64,000 nt of DNA from Aphis gossypii (lineage: Eukaryota > Arthropoda > Insecta > Hemiptera > Aphididae). Positions 1-11,644 of this stretch are shown here, piece by piece (position 1 is the first letter of the stretch; the number at the start of each line of letters is the position of its first letter). Location: contig NC_065533.1 in the NCBI RefSeq assembly GCF_020184175.1, forward strand, positions 49,824,351-49,888,350, read 5' to 3'. The position numbers were made by a program, and so were the translations under genes. The notes beneath the pieces are model-generated. The model did no database searches. It was not told the DNA's origin and saw only the letters and a program-made list of their open reading frames with translations.

Positions 1-84
1 TCTACTTTGTATGTATTATAAATTAATGTATTAATCACATTAATTTTGAAGTTGTGTACTATTATTTTTTTTTGGGGTGATAAG

Positions 85-3000
85 CAACAACCAAGGAGAC
101 ATGTGTTTATGGAAAATGTTATTATTGTAAACGTGAAGATCCTGTATGTACAAAAAGTGAACGTCTTGAAGGAGCAGCAATATTTCATTTGCCACCTAAT
201 ATAAAGCTTAAACAACATTTGCATCCGTGGAGAAGGACATATATTGAAAACAAAAGAGCCAGGTTTAAAATATATTTTTTTAAACTATTAATTTGTTTTT
301 TTTTCTGGACTGACTACTAGAGACACTACTGTCTAAATATATAATTTATTTATAGAATACATTTATATAATATAATATAATAAGAATGACAGTAAGTTCA
401 AAGGAAATCCAATCTCATTGTACTTAATAATATTTAATCCTAAAGATATGACTTCCAATAAAATTGTTATGAATATTTATGAAATAAGTGTTGACTGTTA
501 TTAGCAGCTCGACTATCTATTAGTATTATAATGAATTTATTGCATGCTATAATTAAAGGACCATGATACAATATAAAAAGATTTTGGGTATTTTGGCTTA
601 ATTGATATATAAATTATAAATAATAGCAGTACTAAAATTTGTATACATTGATTTGTTGAGGTGCTCGAGTCTAAAAGAGATAGTAGTGTGACGTACCTAC
701 TGACGTCACAAACTCACAAGATTACACGGCGCGACGGTGGCCTTTACTTTTATACAGGAATCGCCGACGCGGTTATTTATATTTCGTTACGATATGTCTA
801 TGCGATCAACAAAAAACAATTAGCAATTAAAACAACTATCATAAATCTATGAGTTTTTATAAATGTTATTTGTGTTTTATCGGCTTACCAATAATTATAA
901 ATGTACGTATTTAATTTTTATTACATTAACTATGATAATATGCCATATTAAATGCAGTATATTATAATAGCTTTCAAGACAATATTTATTCAATATTTCA
1001 CATAAATATAAACTTGTATTATGTATACTTATTATTTGTTATACTAAATACTAAAAATAACAAATTAATTATTATAATTATTATTATTTCTCTCTCTTCT
1101 CTGGCATTTAGAGAAGAGAGAGAAATTATTTTAAACAAAAATATAAAATTAAATGGGAAATCTTGAGTATCTTTTAGTTTTTAGAACGTATTTATTCAAT
1201 ATTTAGTCTTGATATTGGATCTATAATATGTTTTCATTAATCAGTATCTGTAAAATCATATACATTTTTCACTGTAGGTATATTTTCCTAATGGTTTTGA
1301 ATACCTATATAATTTTATAATTTTGCTTATTTGTATTGTGGTTGTGGTCTAATTTAGCCAAAATAGATCTCATGATATATCTTAGATACATATCACATAC
1401 TTCTATATTTTAGATACACCTATATCGTTTCGGCGTGTATTTTATCATTATTATTATAATTTATAAGATTCTAAGCGGCAAGTGCATAATATTTTTTGCA
1501 TTTGTTCAATTTTTTTAATAATCTTTGGCAGTTGTATTATATTTTTTTTAATGCATATTATAGATCAAATAGTACGAAGAAAAAGGAATTGATGCATGTA
1601 CATAGATACGTAAAAAAACCATTATCAAATATTGAGGATAATTTTTGTTTTTTTTTTTTTGTAATTTGGGATTGGTTATTTTTACTTATTAATCGTTGCC
1701 GTCAATGTAATTCTACGGTTATATCCATGTTCAAGATATATTTTTATTCAAGGGTTATTGCTATCATCTGTTATAACTGCGTATGATATAAATCATAAAT
1801 TAATTTGTCATTCTCAAAACAATACTATTAAACGGCCGTGAGGAAATATATTAATTGAATCTGCTTTGACTTTATATCGGGAATTCTATATTATACACAA
1901 TGGGTTGCTTTTTGTAATTCATTAAAACTATCATTTTTTTTGTCCAGTTTATTATAAAATACTTAAGCATTATACTGGAACAGTTATTTGTATAATATTT
2001 GAAAAAATAAAAGTGCTATTGATCGTATTAAAAATTAGAGATGGAGAATCTACGTAAAAATTGTTCTTTATTAGACATTCGTTAGTACAATACTAGAATA
2101 GTACATATTATGTAATATGAATATTTAATTATTCACAATATAATTAATAAATAATTTAAACATTTTAAACCAAATTAAACTATGAACATTAACTCTACAT
2201 TATCTTTATTTTTTTATTTTTTATTTATACTTAGACTTAACTTTTGTATAATAATAGTGTATTACTGTATTATCAATATCACATTATCTTCCTTCTTGAA
2301 ATCTGCTTATACAATGTTTCCTAATTATTTACTTAATTGTCAAGCAAGTAAAAAATATGATAAGTATAAATACAATAATTATTGTATTATTACCTATCAG
2401 TTGATAAAAAAAATATTTTTTTTACAATTCGGCAAAGGCGTTTTTGATTTCATTTAATTAGAGGTAATTTTCGATTTTTTTAAGTATTTTTTTTTTGAAG
2501 TGTCGAAAAAAAAAATTATGGTTGCCCCCCAAAACTTGAAAATTTAATACAAGATTTCTTATAAGTTATTCTTATTGTAGTTAAAAAAAAAATCATAAAT
2601 CGTTGGTCATATTTTTTTATAGGTATAAGAAAAACCTATACTACCTATATTGATTATTATTTATTTATTCATAAATAAAATTTAAAAAAATAATTTTTTT
2701 TTAATTTGTAGTTATTACCTTATTTTTACTAGCCAATTAAGCCCGTCTGATTTATTTTTTGAGGTCTGTGAAATATTTAATCCGGCACTGATTAGAGGGG
2801 TGACACAACATATTTTTTAGAAAAAATAACTTAGGTACCGTAAATTTTACTAATATTTTTTTACCGGTAAAAATTTATCATTTATATTAATTACATTGTA
2901 GAAGGAGAATTAGAAATAAAAGATTATGAATTATTACTTAATGAATTGACCAAAACCCAAAATTGAACACAACAACCTGAAATACAACATAAATTTTATA

Positions 3001-6000
3001 TGGGGCATCTATTTAATAGTTTGATAAAAAAAAGCAAAAACATTATTATTATAATATATATTATTAGTTGAAAAATTCACATGACATAAAAATGAATATG
3101 AATGAATAACTTAGACTGTGTCGTCGATTTCTGTAAATAAGTATAGGCTGCCGCCAAGCCGTAGTATAACCTTGCGATGTCACACAGCTACCTATCTGAT
3201 CTCTGGTAGATTAGTAACCTAGTAGACTCTCTGCCGTCTTAATAAATCGTTGTACACAAATTTTAGTACCATCGTTTTTATACTAATTAATTGTCTATTG
3301 ATTGAACCAGCCATTTTTTTTTTTTGATTCGAGGCTCTTTAGGCTTTAATCAAAACTTATTACTTATATTAGTTATGACCTGGCACATAAACAAAAAAAT
3401 AATATAATTTTCAAGGGTGGGTATTAACCCATAAAATGTTTCTTAATTGTGCCTTGTTATAACTTATTATTTATTTATTTATACATGTTTATAGAATACT
3501 TTTTAAGTATGTATGATAAATTGATTTCATCATTTGTTTTAGATGGGAAGACGATAATGATTACTGTGATAGTGTTAAATCTAACTATAGTTCTGAAAGA
3601 GTCTTAGATTTTATTGATGTATCTATTTTTGATTTTATAATCGGAAACGGAGATCGGCATAGATATGAAGTTGTGGAACAGTTTAATAACACTATTCTTT
3701 TAATAGATAATGGAAAAAGGTATGAAGAGTTTATAACACAGATTTCTATATAGATTAGTATAGAAATTGATTAAATATACAATATATATATAATAATATA
3801 ATATATATATATTATATATATTTAATCAATGGTATAGTTATCTGTGGTTTATAATTAATAATTCTTATCTATTTAAAACTTGATTTGTTATTAAATAAAA
3901 GAAAATATCTAAATCAGCTATTCAGCTGTTTCTAACTTTTTACCGTGGTTGAGATTACTAAACATATTTTGATCATTGTTCATATAAAAACAATTTTTAA
4001 TTGCAGAAAATTAAAATTAAAATTTTATATAAAATAGATCATTTTTCATAATTTTCTATTCAAATTATTTCAAAAGTAATCTTTGAATTTTTTAAATATG
4101 TGTTTTGTAATATTTTACAATGGTGGTGTTATATGCAACATTTTATTGCATACTAAATTATATTTCAGAAAAACAAGTATGATCATATTATCTTCCTTCC
4201 AATTGATTCTTTAATAGTTCAGTCTGATTGATGCTAAATTTTTTATATTTTATACAATAAAAACTTTAAGAACTGAATAAATAAACACATAATTAGATTA
4301 AATATTTTTCTGTGATTTCATTCTTATTTTAGCCTAAAATGGAAAAATGTGATGTATTGAGGTGTCCTTTTAGTATGTAGATTTTTTAGATTTTCACAGT
4401 TAGATACAGCCATTGAGATATAGAATCCCAATAAATGATTTAGATTTTTTTTTTTATCCAACATTTTATTTGTTAGAAATTATTTCTATGTATAATTATT
4501 TAAAGATAAATAAAAGCTTTTATTTGTATCGATTCTCATACTTAGTATTATATAATAACAATAAAACATTTTTGAAACAGTTTTGGAAATCCTTACAAAG
4601 ATCACATTGACATACTAGCTCCACTTTATCAATGTTGTATGTAAGTATACTTATATAATATAGACATATAGTATTACTATAACTTATAAGTATCCAGTGC
4701 CACAACTTAGTATTTATTGGTGGGTGTGCAAGCAAATATTATAGGACCCATGTAGCCAAGGACCTAAATAACTAATAAATTTTTAAAAAAATATTACTTG
4801 CTGTTTGTAGTTATATAGGTTATTGTACATAAATGGGTGAGGAGCAAAGTGACCTGCAGCTTTTAAAACAGATTTTTCTATGTTCTATCTCATACCACTA
4901 AAAAGGCAATAAACCATCAGCTGCTACTACAAAACAAAATTAAAAATATGATGGTTAAGAATATAATATTGGTGGTATTTATTAATTCAGCCCCCTGCCA
5001 TTTGAAATTATATTTTTTTTATGATTGTATTTAAAATTTTGTATTATATTAACAATTTATTATGGTTTCAATGTATTCATTAATTTATATTTTTTGATAA
5101 AATAATATGATACTATTTCATAAAACACCTGTCAATCTAATTAATAATTTATACAAATAAATTACAATAAATATATTTATTTAATAATTACAATAATATT
5201 TTATAAACTAATATTAATTCTAATCTTGCACTTCTTTCAGTATAAAACAATTTTATAAATTGTCTAATAATATGCAGAATTTTGTAAGAAAGGTCGGCAG
5301 TGTTTAATTCAATTTTATTATTAAGATCCTTTTATTTTTTAGTATAAAATAAAAATAAAAAATAATGGAAATTATTAGATACTAAAATAAAATAATTTAT
5401 TTTGCTTTGGATTAGTTCCCGTTTTTTCAAATAATTCTTTTCCTTTTAATCTAATAATTTATATAAATTATATAAATAATATAATTTCTAAATACACTTT
5501 AATACGGAATTGTTATTATTAGTATTATTGAATAATAATGCTCCTATAGTCTAAAAATTATTCATTCTGATGAGACATTGGTATAATAAGTTGTAATATT
5601 TAAAAAAAAATTCTAAATAGTTCGGCCACAGCCCACAGGCTTATTATTATGAATTAATTTGGGACCCAGGGATTTCTTGCACCCTTAGCACCCCTGGTAG
5701 TTGCGGCACTATTGTGATGATAAAACTAACCTATATAATATGCAATATTCATATTGTGTATGTAATATTTATTATATTTAATATGTATATTTACTATTTA
5801 TTATGTTTGTTAAATTTTATAACCAGAATCCGTTTGAAGACATGGGAAAGACTTAAATCAATTAAAGGCGGAACATTCACAAGTATATTACAAACTATGT
5901 TGGACATACATGAGACCTTATCTCTTCTTACTCTACCACATTACCATGCACTCGAGCGACGACTAAAAATAATTTATGCTACAGTTGTTATGTGTCAAAG

Positions 6001-6028
6001 AAAATCAGAAAAATCGGTTCTCAAATGA
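85..6028 (+). CDS. FAM20B: Glycosaminoglycan xylosylkinase, FAM20B type (3' part, four exons)
   Basis: FAM20B is a Golgi type II kinase that phosphorylates the xylose of the glycosaminoglycan-protein linker, promoting proteoglycan chain elongation. Exons by GT-AG joining: about 85-262, 3543-3719, 4581-4640 and 5827-6028 (TGA at 6026-6028); all junctions keep frame. Exon one encodes the Cys-rich stretch ETCVYGKCYYCK and later HPWRRTY. Exon two encodes the catalytic loop IIGNGDRHRYE and the metal-binding IDNGK. Exons three and four encode SFGNPYKDHIDILAPLYQCC followed by IIRLKTWERLK. Order and spacing match vertebrate FAM20B as known to me, so no exon seems missing between these. The N-terminal anchor and first part of the kinase lie left of the window. 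The first acceptor could be at 84 (behind a T-rich tract) or at 95, so the left limit is approximate. The C-terminus is slightly shorter than the vertebrate tail. FAM20C-type protein kinase identity is less likely given the FAM20B-like Cys-rich and C-terminal segments. Confidence 0.9.
1086..1126. repeat. Perfect 17-bp inverted repeat with 7-nt loop
   Basis: The left arm at 1086-1102 (ATTTCTCTCTCTTCTCT) is exactly complementary to the right arm at 1110-1126, around the loop GGCATTT. One strand of the stem is pure pyrimidine apart from its first A. Pairing stops at the next base pair, so this is too short for an ordinary animal pre-microRNA. Function unknown. Confidence 0.8.
2462..2640. repeat. 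Fragment of the composite 33-35 kb repeat family
   Basis: The segment running from a TTTTCGATTTTTTT-like start, through GAAGTGTCGA, AACTTGAAAATTTAATACAAG and ATAAGTTATTCTTATTG, to an AATCGTTGGTCA-like end matches, in the same order, the segment at about 33570-33725. It is an internal piece without the element ends. Confidence 0.6.
3766..3830. repeat. AT-rich inverted repeat (cruciform-like)
   Basis: ATTGATTAAATATA at 3766-3779 is the exact reverse complement of 3817-3830. Between them lies nearly pure TA sequence that can also fold on itself. It sits just inside the intron after the catalytic-loop exon of FAM20B. Probably a TA-microsatellite palindrome or a small MITE. Confidence 0.65.
5620..5716. 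mobile_element. Relic of a hAT-type element end in the last FAM20B intron
   Basis: Read on the minus strand, the segment starts CAATAGTGCCGCAACTAC and continues through AGGGGTGCTAAGGGTGC and AAATCCCTGGGTCCC. This resembles the CAGTGGCG... ends of hAT elements, with decay at the CpG sites. No second end or target duplication was found, so it is a truncated copy. It lies about 110 bp upstream of the last FAM20B exon. Confidence 0.4.
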
Positions 6029-6289
6029 TCTTAATAACATTAGCATCGTTAAAATCCAATATTTAATTAATTTTTAGATTTTATTTTTATTTGTTATTGT
6101 CTCACTGTGATATCATTTGTGTACTTAGATTGTGAAATATTGTACGCTCAAACCTTGGTCTAGATCTACACAATCAGTTTGAAACTATTTTATAATATCT
6201 GATGTTTAATGATTTTGTAAAATTTTTCATGGAACGATGCACATTACACGAACTTTTGAAAACTGATCAATATGATAATTTATAATAAG

Positions 6290-6295
6290 AATAAA
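6290..6295 (+). other. Candidate polyadenylation signal of FAM20B
   Basis: AATAAA lies 262 bases downstream of the FAM20B stop codon in AT-rich sequence. In such DNA this hexamer is common by chance, so the assignment is weak. Confidence 0.35.
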
Positions 6296-6299
6296 TGTA

Positions 6300-7235
6300 A
6301 ATGTGTAGGTAGGTAATGCATTACTTGGCACTATTCATCTCAGGGATAAAATAAAACTTGGTGGTTGGTACTTACCCAAAGTAGACTAGTTAACTTGGAT
6401 TAGTTAAAAATATTAAGCTATTAGTTATTAAAATATGTTTTGTACAACCTAAGATGAACAAATCGTGACTAACATTTTATTAAATAATTATAATTTAATA
6501 CAAATAAATATCAGAATATTTATAATTATTAGTAAAATATCTTATTAGTGTTATCTGTTATGGATCAATTAGTTTTTACTAGGTATCACAATTTGTATAT
6601 CTTAAGTTGTACTAAATATTTGTTTGGTAAAAATGCAACTAATATGCTTTCCAGTATTCATTAATTAAGATTATACTTCATAGTAAATTTGCAACCATAT
6701 AAAAATGTATATTGTTGACTTAAAATACAATTGAGAAAGCTTTTTTGTCCGCTTGGCTGAACATTTTTTTTGCCATGTTAATTACGCTAGATGCAAAATG
6801 GTATATGGGTATATGATCTTCTACCTTTTTTTTTCATAAAACATAATAAAATAAATTTATCTTTGCTTACAGCTAAATTTTTTTTATTAAGTAGTGTTAA
6901 TACTTAAAAAGGGCCTGTAAATGTCTTATTTCACTTCCATTTTATATACAGTTGCAAATCTTCTGTTTTGTTTTTATTTAAGTTATTTTCTGAATCTATT
7001 TTGAAATATTCCTGTTAATGCATCGGTAACAGTCCAATACGTGACCTATATTATAAATTAATTTAATTAACCTGTAAATTAATTTCTTACATTTTAATTT
7101 CATTTCTCAGTGTCATCAATAGCTATATTATTTCAGTTAGTTGTTGTTAAACGTCTTTTTCGTCATCAAAAATGGTTCTTAGATTTTGACACGATTTCCA
7201 CTACTTTTTTTGGAATTTTTTATTTAATGAAAGAA
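6300..7235. other. Intergenic, no gene seen
   Basis: AT-rich sequence with short open segments only. I recognise no coding, RNA or repeat feature here. Confidence 0.5.
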
Positions 7236-7239
7236 ACGC

Positions 7240-7470
7240 CCTATTTTTAAAAATATTTTACTTGGATCTTATAATTCTCCATAAGCTTTCAATTTATTGA
7301 GTGTGTACTCCTATTTCCGGGGCGGGCCAGTAAACAATTTTCTGAGAGGTTAACCGTTTGATGAATGTATCCCTGACGATTTAGGATTGAGTACAATCTC
7401 CATTTATCGCTATACATTTTTGTTTCAGTTTTTATTTCATTTTTAATAATTGGTTTAACTGCTGGGCCGA
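7240..7470 (-). pseudogene. Merlin / IS1595-like DDE transposase relic
   Basis: On the minus strand one frame from about 7470 down to 7312 reads PIIKNEIKTETKMYSDKWR followed by LYSILNRQGYIHQTVNLSEN and a Gly-Asn-x-Ser-Thr-His-Ser-Ile stretch. The IYSD-W-aY, then GY-H-tVNHS, then G-HT-xIE spacing is that of the IS1595/ISXO2 transposase domain, whose eukaryotic members are Merlin transposons. The second catalytic Asp (YSD) is kept. The place expected for the catalytic Glu is Asn followed by a stop, so the copy is dead. The first Asp and both ends were not found. A GC-rich stretch at 7465-7525 next to it may be the end of another, hAT-like element. Confidence 0.6.
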
Positions 7471-7983
7471 CTAAAGTTATGGGCTACGCGGGCAAATGCT
7501 CAGGGCGCTGGTAGGTAAGGCGCGTCAAACTGAAAATTATTTACATTTAATTTATCTTTTGATACTCATAAACAAATAAAATTATCAATAATTTATATTA
7601 TTTGAAATAAGTAACATCCAATATACTTTTAATTGAAGATGCTTGCTAGTTTTAGTTTAAAAATAAAGTTTGTAACTATAGGTACCACCTCTTTTGTGCT
7701 TGCAAAAGTCGTGACTGGGTCACCAATTATTTTTTGATAATATTTTACGTATTTACTATTACGATTTACCCAATTTTATAAATAAATTCATTCTGGATGG
7801 CAGACGATAACATGCTTTTCGTTGTATAATACACAAACAGTAGTCACTCGCGTTTATTTCTTTTGATGGCTGATGATTTTCACATTGTAATAAACTACGG
7901 AGTACGGTTATACTTAAAATTATTATACCTTGAAAAAGGTACTCGTCAATTTGGACAGTTCTCTGTTTTTAAAAATCAATATA

Positions 7984-8158
7984 TAGTTGAACGTCGATAA
8001 CTCGAATGGGTTGGGGGCTAAAAAAAAATTCACGTTATCAAAAATTCGACTTACAGAGAACCTCGATAACTCATCGGTGTAAGGCAGGGGCCAAGGCATT
8101 CCTTCGAGTTACCGAAAATTCGACTTATATAAGTTCGAGTTATCGAGGTTCTACTGTA
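7984..8158. mobile_element. Short pogo/Tigger-like MITE with terminal inverted repeats
   Basis: The left end (7984-8006) and the reverse complement of the right end (8134-8158) share the core CTCGATAACTCGAA after a TA start (right end: TACAGTAGAACCTCGATAAC). Elements of the pogo/Tc1 group insert at TA and carry such ends. The 175-bp interior repeats parts of the end sequence in both orientations (AAATTCGACTTA twice). It is too short to encode a transposase. Confidence 0.6.
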
Positions 8159-9299
8159 TTGATATATCTCTACAAGGGTATTACCAATCGACGATGGGAT
8201 TCTTGCTTTTGCTAGTTTAATTTACAGCTTGATTTAATGGAACTAAATTATCTCAGAACTAAACTACTTCCATTATTCGACATAATGATGGGTGACTAAA
8301 AATGCCACTATATTTATGAGTTGATTGATAAATCTGGCACGTTTTGTACATCGTTATGGAACTACCTTTTTCATAATGCTATCAGAGCTTTGTTTTTTAC
8401 TACTTCTTAAACATTCCACAGGTTGGCCATTGTATACAAATTCGTCTTTCGCCTTTATTCATGTTATCGGATTACCGGCCAGTAATAAGTTTCGTTATTT
8501 TAAATATTGAAAAAATGTCTCTTCATCTCTAATAATATGTCGATACATATAGGTGATCAATAGTTGGTGTCATTTTAATATTTTAGTAATTCATGAAACA
8601 CAAAATTTGTGAAATACTTAAAAATGTATAAGTTAAGCGCTCACGATTTAAAATTAAAAACGGAACTTTACTGAGATCATTAAAGACATCCTGTGAAAAT
8701 CTTGTGATAGTTGATACACTTTTAATTTGATGCGTAACATGAGTTTCTTATTTTCTCCTCTCCTTTATGTGTATTGCTGTAAAAAAATGCTTTGTAGAGT
8801 AGGGTAGTGTTCCATGATATTTATTTTGAAACTTTCTCCTCAATTATATTTTGTTGATTTCAAATGTTTCTATTGTACTTGTCCAGCCACGATTGATGTT
8901 TCAGTTGAATTTGGGTCCTTACTTTTTCTCTTTGTACTCATATCTTTTCACGTATTGTTAGTCATGGATAAGTAAAATACAACATCTGTAAATGGAAATA
9001 ATATCCTATATAGCACGTGGAAGGGTTTATCATCGAATGCATTATATTCAAATGGCACTCTTTTATTATTTTCGATCTCATGTACCCTCGTTATTCATAG
9101 TAGTCTGTAATACTGATCTTATAAGGGATTATACCTAATCATTTTTTAACTTGTCTTTACAGTGAGATGGGGTCGACTAACAAATTTCGAAGATCTATAA
9201 ACAACGCATAATACAAGTAAAAAAAATGGGCTTATTATGAGTATGGTTAATCTTATTTTGAATAATTATGCTTTAAAAGTGTTATCACCAAATTAATGA

Positions 9300-9925
9300 T
9301 CGTTAGTAGCAAATATATATTGTCAAAGGCAATCTTTGAAGTTTTCGTTTGATTTTCAACAAATATCGATAGGTATGGTCGTGGTTTTTTCTTAAATTAA
9401 ATTTTTTTGTTATTTTAATATGTTTAGACGATGTTTAAAAATCTTTAACTTACAGGACACAAAGTAAAATAATTATTTATGCCCAAATTAGGTAAGCACC
9501 GACCATTCTACGTCATCTATTATTTATATGAATGATTAGCCGTACACGGTACATTATTTTTTTTTTAATTTCCAGCAATCTTTGCTGCAACCTTATATAA
9601 CTAAAGTTGTGTTTTCCATCATTTCCTCCAATCTATGTTGTAAATAAGTTTCCAACATTTAAATAATATGTAAAGCAGAAGTCACAGTAATAATTTTATT
9701 CTTCTCTTCAAAAAAGTATAGGCTTATCATCTCAAATTGAGACACAGAACATCACATTATTCAACTTATTATCGAAAATGTTATTAATTTACAGAGAGAA
9801 TATTATTAAGATAGATGAAAATGGGTCTCGTCATTACAAAATAAAGTGGCTATTAGTGAGATTTTCTGAAGAATCTCCTGACAACAATTTTTGCCACTCT
9901 CATAATCAGTATTAACTAAGTTTTA
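9300..9925 (-). pseudogene. IS630/Tc1/mariner-type transposase relic
   Basis: Minus-strand fragments line up in order with the catalytic half of an IS630-type transposase, with frameshifts and stops. ILQKISLIATLFCNDETHFHLS (about 9915-9820) matches the FSDEAHFHL motif holding a catalytic Asp. A later frame reads ITVTSALHI and then MLETYLQHRLEEMMEN (about 9700-9615), matching the segment before the usual FQQDGA. A decayed LFYFVSCKLKIFKHR-like piece follows (about 9450-9400), in the place of the DFFLWGYLK region. No terminal repeats were identified. Certainly non-functional. Confidence 0.5.
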
Positions 9926-10379
9926 AATAAAAATTTATTTATAAGTACTAAATAATACATCTTCACGGAGACTTCTCCACCTGTAACTTATCGTTCTTGT
10001 TTAATTATTACTACCAATTCGCTCTTAGTAAAGTGGGTTCTATTATATCTTGTTATGTATGCTTCTTAATATTTATTTGTTGTTATTAAATGTTGAGTAT
10101 TACCCCTTTTTGGGGACTTGTCCAGTGTATTGAAATTTGTATTGAAATTCTGCCTTTTTATACAGTTCTGGAAATTAAGGAATTATTCGTGGACAATTTT
10201 AGATGGAGTTTTCTTGGTTGTTTTGCATGTAATATTTATATCCTGTTCAATTTCTATTAGTGTTTGATAGTTTTGCTTTTCACTGTTTCACTGGTAGTTC
10301 TAAGTATGAGGATCAACTAGTTTTGCATGATCGTCCATTTGAGGATGATTGGTTAAGTTTAATTTTTATTTATTCTGAT

Positions 10380-10673
10380 TATATTTTATACATTTAGTTG
10401 AAGTGATGACAGTGCCTTTGTCAGGGACTATTCAATTCGGCATTCTTCTTGGTCTATGAACTCAGTTACTCTTTTGATTATCCATGTTGTGTCAGTGAAT
10501 TTCGAATCATATAAAGAGACTTTTTCGAGATTATCGACTATAAGTAAGAGATAGCGGTTACTCATTATGTGTATCTTTAGCGGACCAAGGTGAACGATAT
10601 GGATGATAATATAAGGCTTGTAGCCTAATAAGATAGGCTGTGGTAATTCTGATCGCAAACTTTTAGCTATCAT
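10380..10673 (-). pseudogene. Ty3/Gypsy-type integrase core fragment
   Basis: A minus-strand open frame (10673-10428) contains KPYIIIHIVHLGPLKIHI, then NRYLLLIVDNLEKVSLYDSK and TDTTWIIKRVTEFID. This is the start of the retroviral-type integrase core as found in Gypsy elements (H-I-D-HLGP, then kYLLvIVDslTKf). The first catalytic Asp is Val here (HIVHLGP). After a frameshift, PDKGTVITSTK at about 10425-10390 matches the second-Asp region (D-GT-FtS). No LTRs, reverse transcriptase or gag could be joined to it. Confidence 0.65.
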
Positions 10674-11260
10674 CTATGTCAGTTAACTTGGTGAGCTAAA
10701 TTAAAACATGAATCTAGAAAGAGATGTTGGAATTATTTTGAATACTTTGAACAATTTTTTAAAAATGACATAACCTAAACTTAAATCTCTTATTTCCGGC
10801 CGAAAATCTCATCTATACTAAAACTTATTCTTCTTCTTTCCTTCTTCACGTCAGATTCAGAGTTTCCTGCGCGCCCTACTCGTAATGTTGCTCTATTTCC
10901 CGATTAGTAGATCAAAATAATGAATCTCTCACTTGCTGCAAGAGGAAAGTCAATATCGACACCTTAAATCGACACTTTAATTAATTATATTACTATAACC
11001 AAATTATAAATTTGTTTTTGTGTTTTATCTTATATAGAAGTCTTTCTCAATCAGTGTGTCACGACCTACTAGTATGTCACGAAGTATATTAAATGACACA
11101 CAATATGTAAACATTTTTGTCACGATTTTCCAAAACTTAAAGGTATTTGATATAATTTCTATGATGATTAAAAATAAGTTGGTACTTTTCGGTTACCGTA
11201 CTTCAACGACTGGCGACGACGGCAGGGGAAATACTGATTCCGTTATTGTAGTAGACGCAC

Positions 11261-11609
11261 TTTTTTTTTTGACTCCGAGGCCTACCCAAAGTGGTTTTAC
11301 ACAAAAGTCGAGGGATATTTTCAATTTTTTGTCCGACCGTAGCGCAGTGAGCGAGTGGTAACGTTTGCATCACTTCTCAAAAATTCTGAACCCGTTAGGT
11401 TATGTAGTACACTTTATTTATTTAAGTTTGTATTCTTATTATGTACAACGGAAAAGATCTCATTTTTTAGGTGAAAATCAGAATTGTTGAAAAGTGATGA
11501 TATCATTCGCTCGTTGTGGTGCGCTCGGACAAAAAAATCGAAAATATCCCTCGACTTGTTGTATAAACTATAAAACCACCTTGATTAGGTGGCTTCGGAG
11601 TCAAAAAAA
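11261..11609. mobile_element. Fold-back element with about 130-bp inverted arms
   Basis: The arm at about 11261-11389 and the reverse complement of 11479-11609 align nearly end to end. Shared blocks are TTTTTTTGACTCCGA, AAGTCGAGGGATATTTTC, a TTTTTTGTCCGA block, ACGAGCGA-like sequence and TCACTT-TCAA-AATTCTGA. The arms are diverged, with small gaps, and enclose a spacer of about 90 bases. It is a non-coding fold-back MITE. The overlapping open frame at 11056-11361 is a shadow. No clear target duplication was found. Confidence 0.7.
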
Positions 11610-11644
11610 TGCTAAAATTACAAAAAACTACCTATCTGTTATTG

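Larger units (their letters stand above)
263..3542 (+). other. First intron of FAM20B seen in the window; non-coding
   Basis: Intron of about 3.3 kb between the Cys-rich exon and the catalytic-loop exon, with GT at 263-264 and AG at 3541-3542. It is AT-rich and holds a perfect short hairpin (1086-1126) and a fragment of the composite repeat found at 33-35 kb (about 2462-2640). Two short GC-richer islands (about 660-800 and 3115-3260) are unexplained; the first contains a TGACGTCA palindrome. No coding segment with a recognisable product is seen. Confidence 0.7.

Noticed and set aside
661..852. Plus-strand 63-codon frame in the first FAM20B intron
   Set aside because: It does not fit between the flanking FAM20B exons, which are already contiguous with the known family sequence, and no similarity is recognised.
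8800..9180. Minus-strand pieces that look faintly like the C-terminal part of a Gypsy pol protein
   Set aside because: The matches are a few residues long, in shifting frames, and cannot be told from chance.
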